Notes: generated by a model from the letters alone, not told the origin. A stretch of 26,860 nucleotides of DNA from Planctomycetota bacterium (GCA_024274855.1 JAJSAJ010000847.1:1-26860); one strand, 5' to 3'. Counted from the stretch's first letter, positions 16,592 through 23,979 are shown. Program-made: numbers and translations.

Positions 16592-17437
16592 CTACTTGGT
16601 TTGGGCGTTTTCTGCAAGGCAAATCACCTCGGTAGTCGGCACGGCCAGGCCGGCGGCCCAATAGATACCATTTCGGAGCAGACGCACGAAATCGGGAAGT
16701 TCAAAGTCGCGAGGATGCCCCAAGGATGTATAAAATACACGGCCGCCTGCCGGGCTTGTGTGCGTCCACGCAACCGGTTCGGGTGTCATCGTGATGTCGA
16801 TTCGGCCGGTCATCAACAACCTTGACGATTTAGCCAGTGGCGATGTTTTGTAGAGCGATCCAAAAACGGAAAACCGGTCGTGCCCAACGCCTTGCATGAT
16901 CGGGTGCGTAAAGGCGTGCGGCACCGCCTGCACGGATGCCGTTGCCTTGTTGCCGTAATGATCATGATAGTTGCCACCTAGGACCGTCTGATCAAACTCG
17001 GGCCATTGGCCGTGTCCCGGTTCAGGTTTCGCATTGCGGAGGCAAAACGCGTGACTGGCTGTTCGGATTCCAACGACCGGCCGGCCCGATTGGACGTAAT
17101 GGTGAATGATCGCCAGTTGATCGTTGGGCAAGGTTCGGCGACGCACGGAGACAAGCAATACCTGTGCACGCTGAACCGCCTCGATTCCTGGAATGCTGTT
17201 CGGATCGTGTGTGTCGGCAAACAGCAACTGGACTCGGAAGTCTTTCGCCAAGTTCGCTTTGGCAAACAAGGGTAACGTCTTTTCTGTTTGGTATTCACGC
17301 TCGGCCGAGAGGATGACCAACTTTGGTCGTTTCGAGGATTGTCTCTTGGCGGGCCGAGTGTCGTCATCAGCTCGTAGCGTGTAGGGTACCATCAGCAACG
17401 AGATACCCGTTATTAGCCACATTATTTGGGTACGCAT
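16592..17437 (-). CDS. Secreted ThuA-domain protein
   Basis: The 281-residue protein has a Sec signal peptide (MRTQIMWLITGISLLMVPYTLRA, cleavage before DDD). The body fits the ThuA/glutamine-amidotransferase-like fold: KLVILSAEREYQTEKTL, QVLLVSVRRRTL, SGRPVVGIRTASHAF, VLGGNYHDHYGN, and GGRVFYTSLGHPRDFE near the end. ThuA proteins are linked to trehalose and related sugar use, and planctomycetes have many secreted versions of unknown substrate. AAAGGA lies ~10 bp before the start. It lies 71 bp downstream of the aminotransferase and 98 bp upstream of the DUF6807 gene, all on the minus strand, so one transcript is possible, and a shared carbohydrate-related role with the DUF6807 protein is likely. 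Confidence 0.87.
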   Translation of the reverse strand: MRTQIMWLITGISLLMVPYTLRADDDTRPAKRQSSKRPKLVILSAEREYQTEKTLPLFAKANLAKDFRVQLLFADTHDPNSIPGIEAVQRAQVLLVSVRRRTLPNDQLAIIHHYVQSGRPVVGIRTASHAFCLRNAKPEPGHGQWPEFDQTVLGGNYHDHYGNKATASVQAVPHAFTHPIMQGVGHDRFSVFGSLYKTSPLAKSSRLLMTGRIDITMTPEPVAWTHTSPAGGRVFYTSLGHPRDFELPDFVRLLRNGIYWAAGLAVPTTEVICLAENAQTK

Positions 17438-17508
17438 TGATCAGAGATCCTTTCGGACAAACGGTCGTTATAGGTAGGCGAAGTTCGCGTTGCGATTCCA
17501 TGCTTCAA

Positions 17509-19005
17509 TTAGCGAGGGACGTGAAATGGCGATTCGAGCGAAGGGACGCCGATTTCGGGCTCGGACGTGTGGCGAAACTCGTTGGTCTTGGAGGAATAGG
17601 TGTAATTCTGTTGGAGCTTGTCTGCGTTTCTTACGGTCTCTTCGATGGCACTCAGGATGAAGTTCAGTTCGTTGTTGGTCATGGTCGGATGCAGTGACAG
17701 TCGGACCCAGCCCGGTTTTTGGGATAGATCGCCATGGCTAATCCTGTCGGCGATCATCTGGGAGCGTGTTGGGTAGACATGTAATAGATAATGCCCGTAC
17801 GTTCCGGCACACGAGCACCCGCCGCGCACTTGGATGCCGTAGCAGTCGTTCAGCAGTTTTGCAACCAGGTTGTAGTGCACCTTATCGACATAGAAGGAGA
17901 GTATGCCAAGTCGATCGTCAATCTGGTTGGCCAATAGGTGAACGCCTGGAATTGCGCGTAAGGCCGGTAATGCGATTGCCAACAGTTCTTTTTCTCGCTG
18001 CAACATGGCCTGCACATCCATCTGCTCTTTCAGATTGATACAGAGAGCCGTCTTGATTGCCTGGAGAAAACCGGGTGTGCCCCCATCTTCGCGAGCTTCG
18101 ATGGAGCTGACAAACTTGTGGTCACCCCACGGTGTGGTCCAGTCAACCGTACCGCCACCAGGGTGATCCGGTACATTGCGGTGGTACAAATGGCGGTTGA
18201 AGATCAGGACTCCGGAGGTGCCTGGCCCGCCGAGGAACTTGTGAGGGCTGAAGAAGATGGCATCCAGTTTTTCGGCCGGATCCTCTGGATGCATGTCAAT
18301 GTTCACATAGGGTGCCGCGGCAGCAAAATCAACAAAACAAAGTCCATGGTGCCGATGCATGATTGCTGCCATCGTTCGATAATCGGGCTGAATACCCGTC
18401 ACGTTCGACGCGGCCGTAAACGATCCGATTTTCAGCGTTCGGTCCTCGTACCTTTTCAATTGATCAACCAAGTGGTCCAAATCAACCAATCCGGCCGAAT
18501 CAGGGTCCAGCACGACGACATCGGCCAGTGTTTCAAGCCATGTCGTGTGGTTCGAGTGGTGTTCCATATGCGTCAGGAAGACGACCGGCCGCTCGTGGTC
18601 CGGGATGTGGATTTGGTCACGGTATTGCTCGCAGACTCTTAAGCCCAACAGGCGTTGGAATTTATTGACGACAGCAGTCATGCCGAACCCGGCCGTGATG
18701 ATCACATCATCCGGTCCCGCATGCACGTGCCGTTTAATGATCTGTTGTGCCGTGTGATAGGCCCGGGTCGTCATCGCACCGGTGATGGTGCTCTCGGTGT
18801 GCGGGTTGGCTACAAACGGTCCGAACTGTTCGACCATTTGCCGCTCGATGGGACCGTACAAGCGACCACTCGCGACCCAGTCGGCATAGATAATTGGCAA
18901 CGTTCCATAGGGTGAAGCAAATGTCTGATCGATTCCGATGATTCGATCTCGAAACGGTTGAAAATGGCCTTCCATCGAGGCCGTGGTCGCCAGGTTACTT
19001 GTCAT
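17509..19005 (-). CDS. Class V aminotransferase (cysteine desulfurase/selenocysteine lyase-like)
   Basis: A PLP-dependent enzyme of 498 residues, longer than classic SufS (~400). Motifs: YADWVASGRLY (cofactor-side N-terminus, ~40-50), HTESTITGAMTTRAYH (~69-84), EHHSNHTTW (~148-156), VDFAAAAPY (Asp226 contacts the PLP ring) and FFSPHKFLGGPGTSG with the Schiff-base Lys at ~256. A GGCSCAGTYGHY loop in the C-terminal half could position a catalytic Cys. It may mobilise sulfur, but the class V fold also includes other lyases, so substrate is not fixed. The start at ATG 19005 (MTSNLATT) is chosen over an open frame reaching 19122 with no coding character; ATG 18975 is an alternative. The C-terminal ~35 residues are polar with no motif. 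No other suf genes are adjacent. Confidence 0.88.
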   Translation of the reverse strand: MTSNLATTASMEGHFQPFRDRIIGIDQTFASPYGTLPIIYADWVASGRLYGPIERQMVEQFGPFVANPHTESTITGAMTTRAYHTAQQIIKRHVHAGPDDVIITAGFGMTAVVNKFQRLLGLRVCEQYRDQIHIPDHERPVVFLTHMEHHSNHTTWLETLADVVVLDPDSAGLVDLDHLVDQLKRYEDRTLKIGSFTAASNVTGIQPDYRTMAAIMHRHHGLCFVDFAAAAPYVNIDMHPEDPAEKLDAIFFSPHKFLGGPGTSGVLIFNRHLYHRNVPDHPGGGTVDWTTPWGDHKFVSSIEAREDGGTPGFLQAIKTALCINLKEQMDVQAMLQREKELLAIALPALRAIPGVHLLANQIDDRLGILSFYVDKVHYNLVAKLLNDCYGIQVRGGCSCAGTYGHYLLHVYPTRSQMIADRISHGDLSQKPGWVRLSLHPTMTNNELNFILSAIEETVRNADKLQQNYTYSSKTNEFRHTSEPEIGVPSLESPFHVPR

Positions 19006-19200
19006 CGGTGCCAATTCCGGATTGAACGAGTGCCACGTGCGGGTGCGACGTGCGGGCGGTTGGACCGAGTTGCCTCGGAGCTGGGGCCAGATGCCGGCCC
19101 AGCGCATCTTGAATTCTACCAAGTAGCGGAGGCCCGGGTTAGTAACTTAGTGCGAGAAAGTTGTCGTCGCTGAGTCAAGCTTAAGATTCGCCAATCAATA

Positions 19201-19340
19201 ACTGTCGCACGGTTCCGTGTACAGACCCCCATGGGCTTGTCCCATGGGTGAATCAGTTTCGCAGCTAAGGACTGTCGCACTGTTCCGCGTACAGACCCCC
19301 ATGGGCTCGTCCCATGGGTGAATGAGTCTCGCAGCTAAGG
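19201..19340 (-). repeat. Right CCCATGGG-hairpin repeat array
   Basis: Two near-identical 70 bp units in tandem (19201-19270, 19271-19340), each with ACTGTCGCAC, ACAGACCCC, the hairpin CCCATGGGCTTGTCCCATGGG-type arm pair, and GCAGCTAAGG. They are the reverse complement of the units at 15284-15430, so the two arrays face each other across the aminotransferase-ThuA-DUF6807 block. Confidence 0.88.
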
Positions 19341-19600
19341 GATGGTTCGAGGCCCTGCCTCGTTAGATTCCTGTTTTGGCATCAACCGACGCGTGTCTGG
19401 TCAGATATCAGGCAATCTAGATATCTTCCGACTTCGTTCTTTGGGTACTCACCTTGGGGGAGTTTGGCAGGCTTCACTCTGGGTAGGCCGCCAGCGCGGC
19501 CAACTGGGCTGTGACAGAAAACCCCTAGCGGTGTAAAAGAAGTGGGGCCGGAAAACGATGTTGGTGTGGCTGGCGAAACCCGGTCGGCGGGTCGGAACAG
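19341..19600. other. Intergenic region, nothing recognised
   Basis: The 260 bp between the repeat array and the tRNA terminator contain no credible gene, hairpin terminator or repeat copy that I could identify. Confidence 0.35.
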
Positions 19601-19635
19601 AAAAAGCCCAGCAAGTCCAGGACCTGCAAGGCTTT
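19601..19635 (-). terminator. Rho-independent terminator after tRNA-Pro
   Basis: On the minus strand AAAGCC...GGGCTTT encloses an inner stem GCAGGTCC/GGACTTGC with a one-base loop (one G-T pair), and the outer 3' arm runs into TTTTT. It starts just six bases after the tRNA 3' end. Confidence 0.82.
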
Positions 19636-19641
19636 ACGAAG

Positions 19642-19716
19642 TCGGGGCGCCCAGATTCGAACTGGGGGCCTCCTGCTCCCAAAGCAGGCGCGCTAACCAG
19701 GCTGCGCTACGCCCCG
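19642..19716 (-). tRNA. tRNA-Pro (anticodon TGG)
   Basis: A cloverleaf can be drawn on the minus strand: acceptor stem CGGGGCG/CGCCCCG with discriminator A, D arm GCGC...GCGC, anticodon stem CCTGC/GCAGG with loop TTTGGGA (anticodon TGG), 5-base variable region, and T arm CCCAG-TTCGAAT-CTGGG. The length is 75 without CCA; the 3' CCA is not encoded. It lies 54 bp downstream of parB on the same strand and is followed by its own terminator. Confidence 0.95.
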
Positions 19717-19770
19717 ATAGGGGTTCATTGGGTTCAGATCGAAACGACCTGCGCCACAAGGCAAGTCATG

Positions 19771-20796
19771 CTAACCGTGAGGCATGGGATTGGCAATGGG
19801 CTCCACGTTGTTGGACAGGTCGGTCAACAGGTCCCGCAACCGCTCGAACTCGGCATGGCTGGCGAAGTGAATCACCATGCGCCCCCGGCCCTTACTGCCG
19901 GACCGGATATCGACGCGAGTTCCCAATGCCGTTCGCAGTTCCTGTTCTAATGAGGCGATTTGCTGGCTCTTGGTTCGCGCCGGTTTGGCCGGAGGCTCTG
20001 GATCCAAGCCGACCACGCGAAGCTGCTGGCCGTCTTCCGCTTCAATGCGCTGCTGTACTTGACGTTCCGTCTCACGGACACTCCATCCGTCCTGAATCGC
20101 CGTCTTCGCACATTGGATCTGAAGCGGTTCGTCGCCAAGCGGCAACAAGGCGCGTGCATGCCCGGCTGTTAATTTGCCAATCCGCACATGATCGACCACT
20201 TCATCCGGCAGTTCGAGCAACCGCATCAAATTGGCGATTGTGGATCGATCGATTTTCAGGCGTTGGGCCAACTCCTCCTGCGTGCATTGATGCTGATCCA
20301 AGTAATGCTTGAACGACGTGGCTTTTTCGATCGGGTTCAGGTCTTTCCGCTGCACGTTCTCGACGATTGCTAGTTCCGCGACCAGGCGGTCGTCCGCGTC
20401 GCGAACGCGTGCCGGTACCGTCGACCATCCGGCCTTGGTCGCAGCACGTAATCGACGTTCGCCTGAGATCAGCTGGTATCGGTCACCGACCTTCCGTACG
20501 AGAACCGGTGCTAGCATTTCGTGCCGCTGCAGGCTTCCCGCCAGCGAATCGATTTCCGACTCGTTGAAGTCTCGCCGCGGTTGAAATGGATTGTCATCGA
20601 TTTCATACACGTTCAGCTGAACGATAACCTCGCCTCCCGATTCGGGCGGCTGGTCACTTGGCGACTGCCCAAGTGGATCGGCAGTGAATGCCGGATCTGT
20701 TTCGTGTAGAGGGCCGGGGATTGTATCGGCGTCGGTTTCCGCACCGGTTCCCAGCAAAGCGGCAAGGCCACGTCCCAAACGACGGTCTTTATTCAC
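19771..20796 (-). CDS. parB: Chromosome-partitioning protein ParB
   Basis: ParB is a CTP-dependent DNA clamp that loads at parS sites and spreads to organise chromosome segregation. The 341 residues carry the N-terminal LGRGLAALLG motif (7-16) that stimulates the ParA ATPase, a DDNPFQPRRDF segment (67-77), the CTP-binding GERRLRA box (112-118), the ENVQR motif (146-150), the helix-turn-helix ELAQRLKIDRSTIANLMRLLELP (~175-197) and a C-terminal dimerisation domain (~275-328). All look intact. The start at ATG 20796 overlaps the end of the truncated parA by 8 bp, the usual parAB coupling. Four perfect parS sites lie 1.1-1.5 kb upstream. The presence of a normal ParA-contacting N-terminus suggests a functional ParA exists elsewhere or was lost recently. 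Confidence 0.97.
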   Translation of the reverse strand: MNKDRRLGRGLAALLGTGAETDADTIPGPLHETDPAFTADPLGQSPSDQPPESGGEVIVQLNVYEIDDNPFQPRRDFNESEIDSLAGSLQRHEMLAPVLVRKVGDRYQLISGERRLRAATKAGWSTVPARVRDADDRLVAELAIVENVQRKDLNPIEKATSFKHYLDQHQCTQEELAQRLKIDRSTIANLMRLLELPDEVVDHVRIGKLTAGHARALLPLGDEPLQIQCAKTAIQDGWSVRETERQVQQRIEAEDGQQLRVVGLDPEPPAKPARTKSQQIASLEQELRTALGTRVDIRSGSKGRGRMVIHFASHAEFERLRDLLTDLSNNVEPIANPMPHG

Positions 20797-21244
20797 GGTC
20801 TAGCACCTCCATGCAAAACTCTATGTACGCTCGTGTCCCTCGAGCTTGTGGCGCGTAGCCGACTACCAAAGACATATGGCCCGCAGCCTCAAACGTGATG
20901 GGGTCACTCGGAATGATCCGGCCAAAGACTAGCCTGCCAAGAAAGTCGGGGACTTTGGTAGCAACTTCGTGCGTCAGTTCCATCTTATCGTCGTACATGG
21001 TCAGTAGAATCCGGCCGAATTTCAAATGACTCGGATGATGTTGCACTGCATCCTTAACGACACGAAGCATCGGAGTCAGCCTTGCCATCGCAAAGTACTC
21101 ATTTTCAATCGTGCGTGGCAACTCAGGCGATGCACGCAACGCAGTACTGCTCCTGTGCCACGAAGATGGCGGACAATCGATCAGCACATAGTCTAGCTTT
21201 GATCGGTTGATTTGGGAAACGCCAGTTCCTGATGAACGTAGCTT
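20789..21244 (-). pseudogene. parA: 5'-truncated parA (ParA/Soj-like ATPase remnant)
   Basis: Only the C-terminal half of ParA is present: KLDYVLIDCPPS (Walker B region), ENEYFAMARLTPMLRVVKD (compare the usual EYYALEGL), LKFGRILLTMYDDKMELTHEVATKV, VFGRIIPSDPITFEAAGHMSLVV and RGTRAYIEFCMEVL. The Walker A motif (KGGVGKTT) and ~100 N-terminal residues are missing; the frame hits a stop at 21245-21247, exactly where the palindromic-repeat array starts. ATG 21187 could start a 132-residue product, but it would lack nucleotide binding. Several normally conserved positions are changed (SSWHRSSTALRA after DCPPS), consistent with decay. The 8 bp overlap with parB shows it was the first gene of a parAB operon. 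Confidence 0.85.
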
Positions 21245-21245
21245 C

Positions 21246-21510
21246 TAATGCGAACGCGCCGGAACCATTTCGAAGTGCAATCCAGAAGCCGCCTGCTTCA
21301 GCTGGGGGAGTCGTCACACAGTAAACCTACCTGCACCTGCCCCCCCCCGCTTTCGGAAAAGAAGCCGCCTGCTTTAGCTGGGGGAGTCGTCACACAGTAA
21401 ACCTACCTGCACCTGCCCCCCCCGCTTTCGGAAAAGAAGCCGCCTGCTTTAGCTGGGGGAGTCGTCACACAGTAAACCTAACGCGAACGCGCCGGAACCA
21501 TTCAGATGCG
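21246..21510 (+). repeat. Modular palindromic (REP-like) repeat array
   Basis: Three cores beginning GAAGCCGCCTGCTTTAGCTG start at 21285, 21361 and 21436 (periods 76 and 75), joined by linkers ending in a C run of 9 then 8 and CGCTTTCGGAAAA. The array is bounded on both sides by ~30 bp copies of the GCGAACGCGCCGGAACCATT flank (21246, 21479). This is the same core and flank as at 8482-8594, expanded to three units. It abuts the parA remnant. Confidence 0.88.
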
Positions 21511-21540
21511 GCAGGTGCGGCGAGTGGATGGCATGCGGGT

Positions 21541-21675
21541 GGCATTGATCGTAAGGTGGTCCAGGTAGGTCCCGCTTGCCGAGCGGGACATGGCGTAATC
21601 CCGGACGCTACAATAGGTTTGGAACTGCAGCCGGGACCTGTTTGCCTGCTGCTGGACCGGATTGCGATCAAGGCC
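21541..21675 (+). mobile_element. MITE-like element, copy 2 (135 bp) with 9 bp target repeat
   Basis: Ends GGCATTGATCGTAAGG...GGTCCAG and, inverted, GGCCTTGATCGCAATC...GGTCCAG form ~24 bp imperfect inverted repeats (about 19 of 24 match). It is flanked by CATGCGGGT (21532-21540) and CATGCGAGT (21676-21684), 8 of 9 identical. The second duplication copy has a single CATGCGGGT at the same place (22023-22031), i.e. the empty site. The interior can fold back (AGGTCCCG/CGGGACCT; TCCCGC/GCGGGA). No transposase is encoded. Confidence 0.8.
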
Positions 21676-21902
21676 CATGCGAGTGATGAGTGTTCGTGGG
21701 TACGGTGGGTGAGTACGGTGTTTGTGTCTGAGGAAACAGGGAGGAGGTCTGTAGCAGGCTGAGCAGAATGCCAAAGTCATATCGGCTATCGTAAATGAAG
21801 GCTGGCGTCGCAAGGGATGCAGTTGACACAGCAGAGCCAAACGGGGCAATGGAATCTGGAGTGTTTGAGGGGTCCACGTAGCGACCGTGCGGGAAATCGG
21901 AG

Positions 21903-21918
21903 TGTTTCACGTGAAACA
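21903..21918. promoter_or_regulatory. parS: parS site 1
   Basis: A perfect TGTTTCACGTGAAACA, part of a 20 bp palindrome AGTGTTTCACGTGAAACACT (21901-21920). It matches the bacterial ParB-binding consensus. Confidence 0.95.
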
Positions 21919-21939
21919 CTCCATTCGCCCAGTCGGAAA

Positions 21940-21955
21940 TGTTTCACGTGAAACA
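21940..21955. promoter_or_regulatory. parS: parS site 2
   Basis: A perfect TGTTTCACGTGAAACA, 37 bp centre to centre from site 1, separated by a 21 bp spacer that is identical in the second duplication copy. Confidence 0.95.
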
Positions 21956-22249
21956 AAGGTCCGCAGTCGATCAAGCCCTGGGGCAGGCCAAGGCACATGC
22001 GGCAGGTAGGGCGAGTGGATGGCATGCGGGTGATGAGTGTTCGTGGGTGCGGTGGGTGATTGAGGTGTTTGTGTCTGAGGAAATAGGGAGGAGGCCTGTA
22101 ATAGGATGAGCAGAATGCCAAAGTCATATTGGCTATCGTAAATGAAGGCTGGCGTCGCAAGGGGTGCAGTTGACACAACAGAGCCAAACAGGGCAATGGA
22201 ATCTGGAGTGTTTGAGGGGAGAAGGTAGCGACCGAGCGGGGAATCGGCA

Positions 22250-22265
22250 TGTTTCACGTGAAACA
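22250..22265. promoter_or_regulatory. parS: parS site 3
   Basis: A perfect TGTTTCACGTGAAACA in the second duplication copy, 347 bp from site 1. The outer flank differs from site 1 (CA instead of AG before the core), while the core is unchanged. Confidence 0.95.
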
Positions 22266-22286
22266 CTCCATTCGCCCAGTCGGAAA

Positions 22287-22302
22287 TGTTTCACGTGAAA
22301 CA
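22287..22302. promoter_or_regulatory. parS: parS site 4
   Basis: A perfect TGTTTCACGTGAAACA, 37 bp from site 3. The core is conserved in all four sites although surrounding duplicated sequence has diverged by roughly a tenth, which suggests selection on the sites. Confidence 0.95.
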
Positions 22303-22346
22303 AAGGTCCGCAGTCGATCAGGCCTTGGGGCAGGCCGAGGCACATG

Positions 22347-22400
22347 CGGCGGGCGATTGGGACTCGGAGCGGCCGTTCGAAGTTGGTTGGCGGTCCTGCC
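22347..22400 (+). repeat. Intergenic repeat, family D copy 2 (short)
   Basis: CGGGCGATTGGGACTCGGAGCGGCCGTTCG followed by AGTTGGTTGGCGGTCCTGCC matches the inner two-thirds of the copy at 23764-23830, in the same orientation. It lies 11 bp past the DUF1015 gene stop. Confidence 0.6.
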
Positions 22401-22410
22401 AGTCCAGGGG

Positions 22411-23730
22411 TCAGGCTGTCAGCGGGTTGATAACCAGGCCGCTTAGCAGTTTCGGATAGAAATAGGTGCTCTTGGCCGGCATGCGTTCGGCGTGTTCGCT
22501 GATCGCTCGGACATGATCCAAGTTGGCGGGCATCACCAGACTGGCCAGCGGATAGGGTGCCTGCTGGGAGTCACTGGTCCGTAGTGCATCAACAACCTCG
22601 GACACCTGGTGTACGTATTCGGGTTTGGGAAGATCCGGCTTGTCCAACAAGGTTTCGATGATCAGTCGCTGCAAGATAGCAACTCCCAGCTGTCGCCATT
22701 GTGGGCTTTTGTCGGGCGCCAGTTCCGTCATGCGCTGGTGCCCTTTGTCCGTGATGCAAGCGAGAAGCCAAGTCTGGTCGGCGGTGGCGTACAGGCCGAT
22801 TGCACCCTGGTCACCGGCCGCTTCGATGCGTTGCCAGACCTGGTTCGCTCCATCGGGGCCTCGGCCGATGATTTCCGTAGTGAAACAATCACCCAGCCGA
22901 GCGTTCCACTGCTCGGATGTCAGTTCAGGCAATCCACGAAACAGCCGATGCGTGGGCAGCACAATCATGCCCTGGTCATCCATGCTTACACACATCATCA
23001 GAACGAAGTTGGCGGGGTGTGTAGGATCCAGCGGAGTGCGTGCAGCAAGCTCATCGCGGTAGTTGCAGGCTGTCTCATAGCGGTGATGGCCGTCCGCGAC
23101 GAACAGGGGCTTGGGGCCGAGGAACGCGGCCACATCGGCGACCGTCTTCACATCGGTCACTGGCCACAGGCGGTGGATCACGCCAAGATGGTCCGTAGCC
23201 TGAAAGGGCGCGACTCCCTGGATGGCGGCATCGAGGCGTTGTTGGGCTTGGTTCCGCGGGTCGGGATAAATACCAAATATCTGGCTCAGGTTGGCGCGGC
23301 AGGCACGAATCAGCTTAAGGCGATCAGCCTTTGCCGCCGCATGTGTTTGCTCATGGGCGTATATCGTCCCTTCCCCAAATCGCTCGAGACGAATCCGTCC
23401 CATGAATCCATGCCGCAGAAAACGCTGGCCTGCGAACTCGAATTCCTGGTGATAGACATAGAGTGCGGGGTCTGGCTCCAGACGCAGCACACCCTCGCGT
23501 CGCCAGTTCTTCAGGAAATTCGCCGCGCGAGTATAGCGATTCGTCTGATCGTTGTCTCCGGGTTCGATTCGATTGAGAATCAATCGAATGACGTTCGCCG
23601 GATGCTTCTGGTACAATTCATCCTGCAGTTCCCGATCGATCACATCGTAGGGGGGGGCCACCACGTCGCTTAACGAACCCACATGTCCCATGTCGTATCG
23701 CAAACCACGAAATGCGTGCACTTCTGCCAT
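22411..23730 (-). CDS. DUF1015 family protein
   Basis: This is a widespread bacterial family of ~410-440 residues without established biochemical function. Hallmarks: SDVVAPPYDVID near the N-terminus (~21-32), YAHEQTHAAAKADRL, ANLSQIFGIYPD, FVADGHHRYETACNY, NFVLMMCVSMDDQGMIVLPTHR and a C-terminal VMPANLDHVRAISEHAERMPAKSTYFYPKLLSGLVI. The conserved HEQTH and DGHHRYETA clusters suggest an enzyme active site; a phosphate- or nucleotide-related role has been guessed for the family but I treat it as unknown. ATG 23730 is preferred because AAGGA lies 6 bp upstream of it, against 3 bp for the adjacent ATG 23733. It stands alone between two same-orientation copies of repeat family D. Confidence 0.92.
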   Translation of the reverse strand: MAEVHAFRGLRYDMGHVGSLSDVVAPPYDVIDRELQDELYQKHPANVIRLILNRIEPGDNDQTNRYTRAANFLKNWRREGVLRLEPDPALYVYHQEFEFAGQRFLRHGFMGRIRLERFGEGTIYAHEQTHAAAKADRLKLIRACRANLSQIFGIYPDPRNQAQQRLDAAIQGVAPFQATDHLGVIHRLWPVTDVKTVADVAAFLGPKPLFVADGHHRYETACNYRDELAARTPLDPTHPANFVLMMCVSMDDQGMIVLPTHRLFRGLPELTSEQWNARLGDCFTTEIIGRGPDGANQVWQRIEAAGDQGAIGLYATADQTWLLACITDKGHQRMTELAPDKSPQWRQLGVAILQRLIIETLLDKPDLPKPEYVHQVSEVVDALRTSDSQQAPYPLASLVMPANLDHVRAISEHAERMPAKSTYFYPKLLSGLVINPLTA

Positions 23731-23763
23731 CATCGATCCTTATCGTGAGGTTTTGACCAAGTT

Positions 23764-23830
23764 GAGCGACCAACGGGAGCGGGCGATTGGGGCCCCGAGT
23801 GGTAGCTTGGATTTGGTTGCGGCCCTGCCG
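23764..23830 (+). repeat. Intergenic repeat, family D copy 3
   Basis: GAGCGACCAACGGGAGCGGG, then CGATTGGGGCCCCGAG and GGTTGCGGCCCTGCCG match the reverse complement of 14034-14100 closely. In this copy the central palindrome has decayed. It lies 34 bp upstream of the DUF1015 start. Confidence 0.72.
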
Positions 23831-23979
23831 CTCGGTGAATAACTTGGGGCAGGTGGTTCCTGTTTTTCTGCACGCATCATAGCCCGATGCCTGCTCAAAC
23901 GACAGCCACCGACAAATGATCGGTGGTTTTCCGCACACGGCGGCCACAATGGAGCAAACTTCTCTTAGTGCGCAGCTGT

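Larger units (their letters stand above)
21508..21998 (+). repeat. Tandem duplication, copy 1 (contains two parS and a MITE-like insertion)
   Basis: Apart from the 21541-21675 insertion plus its 9 bp flank repeat, this is ~90% identical to 21999-22345, so the basic unit is ~347 bp. Differences are mostly transitions and small indels. Both copies end in the AAGGTCCGCAGTCGATCA...GGGGCAGGCC segment after the parS pair. Confidence 0.88.
21999..22345 (+). repeat. Tandem duplication, copy 2 (contains two parS, no MITE)
   Basis: This is the second copy of the ~347 bp unit described at 21508-21998, with an empty insertion site at 22023-22031 and an equally spaced parS pair. The junction sequence CACATGCGGCAGG marks its beginning. 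Confidence 0.88.

Noticed and set aside
16420..16617. 65-codon minus-strand frame between ThuA and DUF6807 genes
   Set aside because: It overlaps both neighbours in another frame, while AAGGAG 6 bp before ATG 16493 clearly sets the DUF6807 start.
21668..22345. Overlapping minus-strand frames beginning MFHVKH that run through the duplication
   Set aside because: The start is simply the translation of parS, and the frames are open in both copies because the DNA is duplicated. More than one frame is open at once and there is no ribosome site or recognisable domain.
19341..22410. Possible oriC next to the parS cluster
   Set aside because: No cluster of TTATCCACA-type DnaA boxes or AT-rich unwinding element was found; parS sites alone do not show the origin is here.
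22609..23673. 354-codon plus-strand frame opposite the DUF1015 gene
   Set aside because: Antisense shadow of a well-supported gene, with no family motifs.
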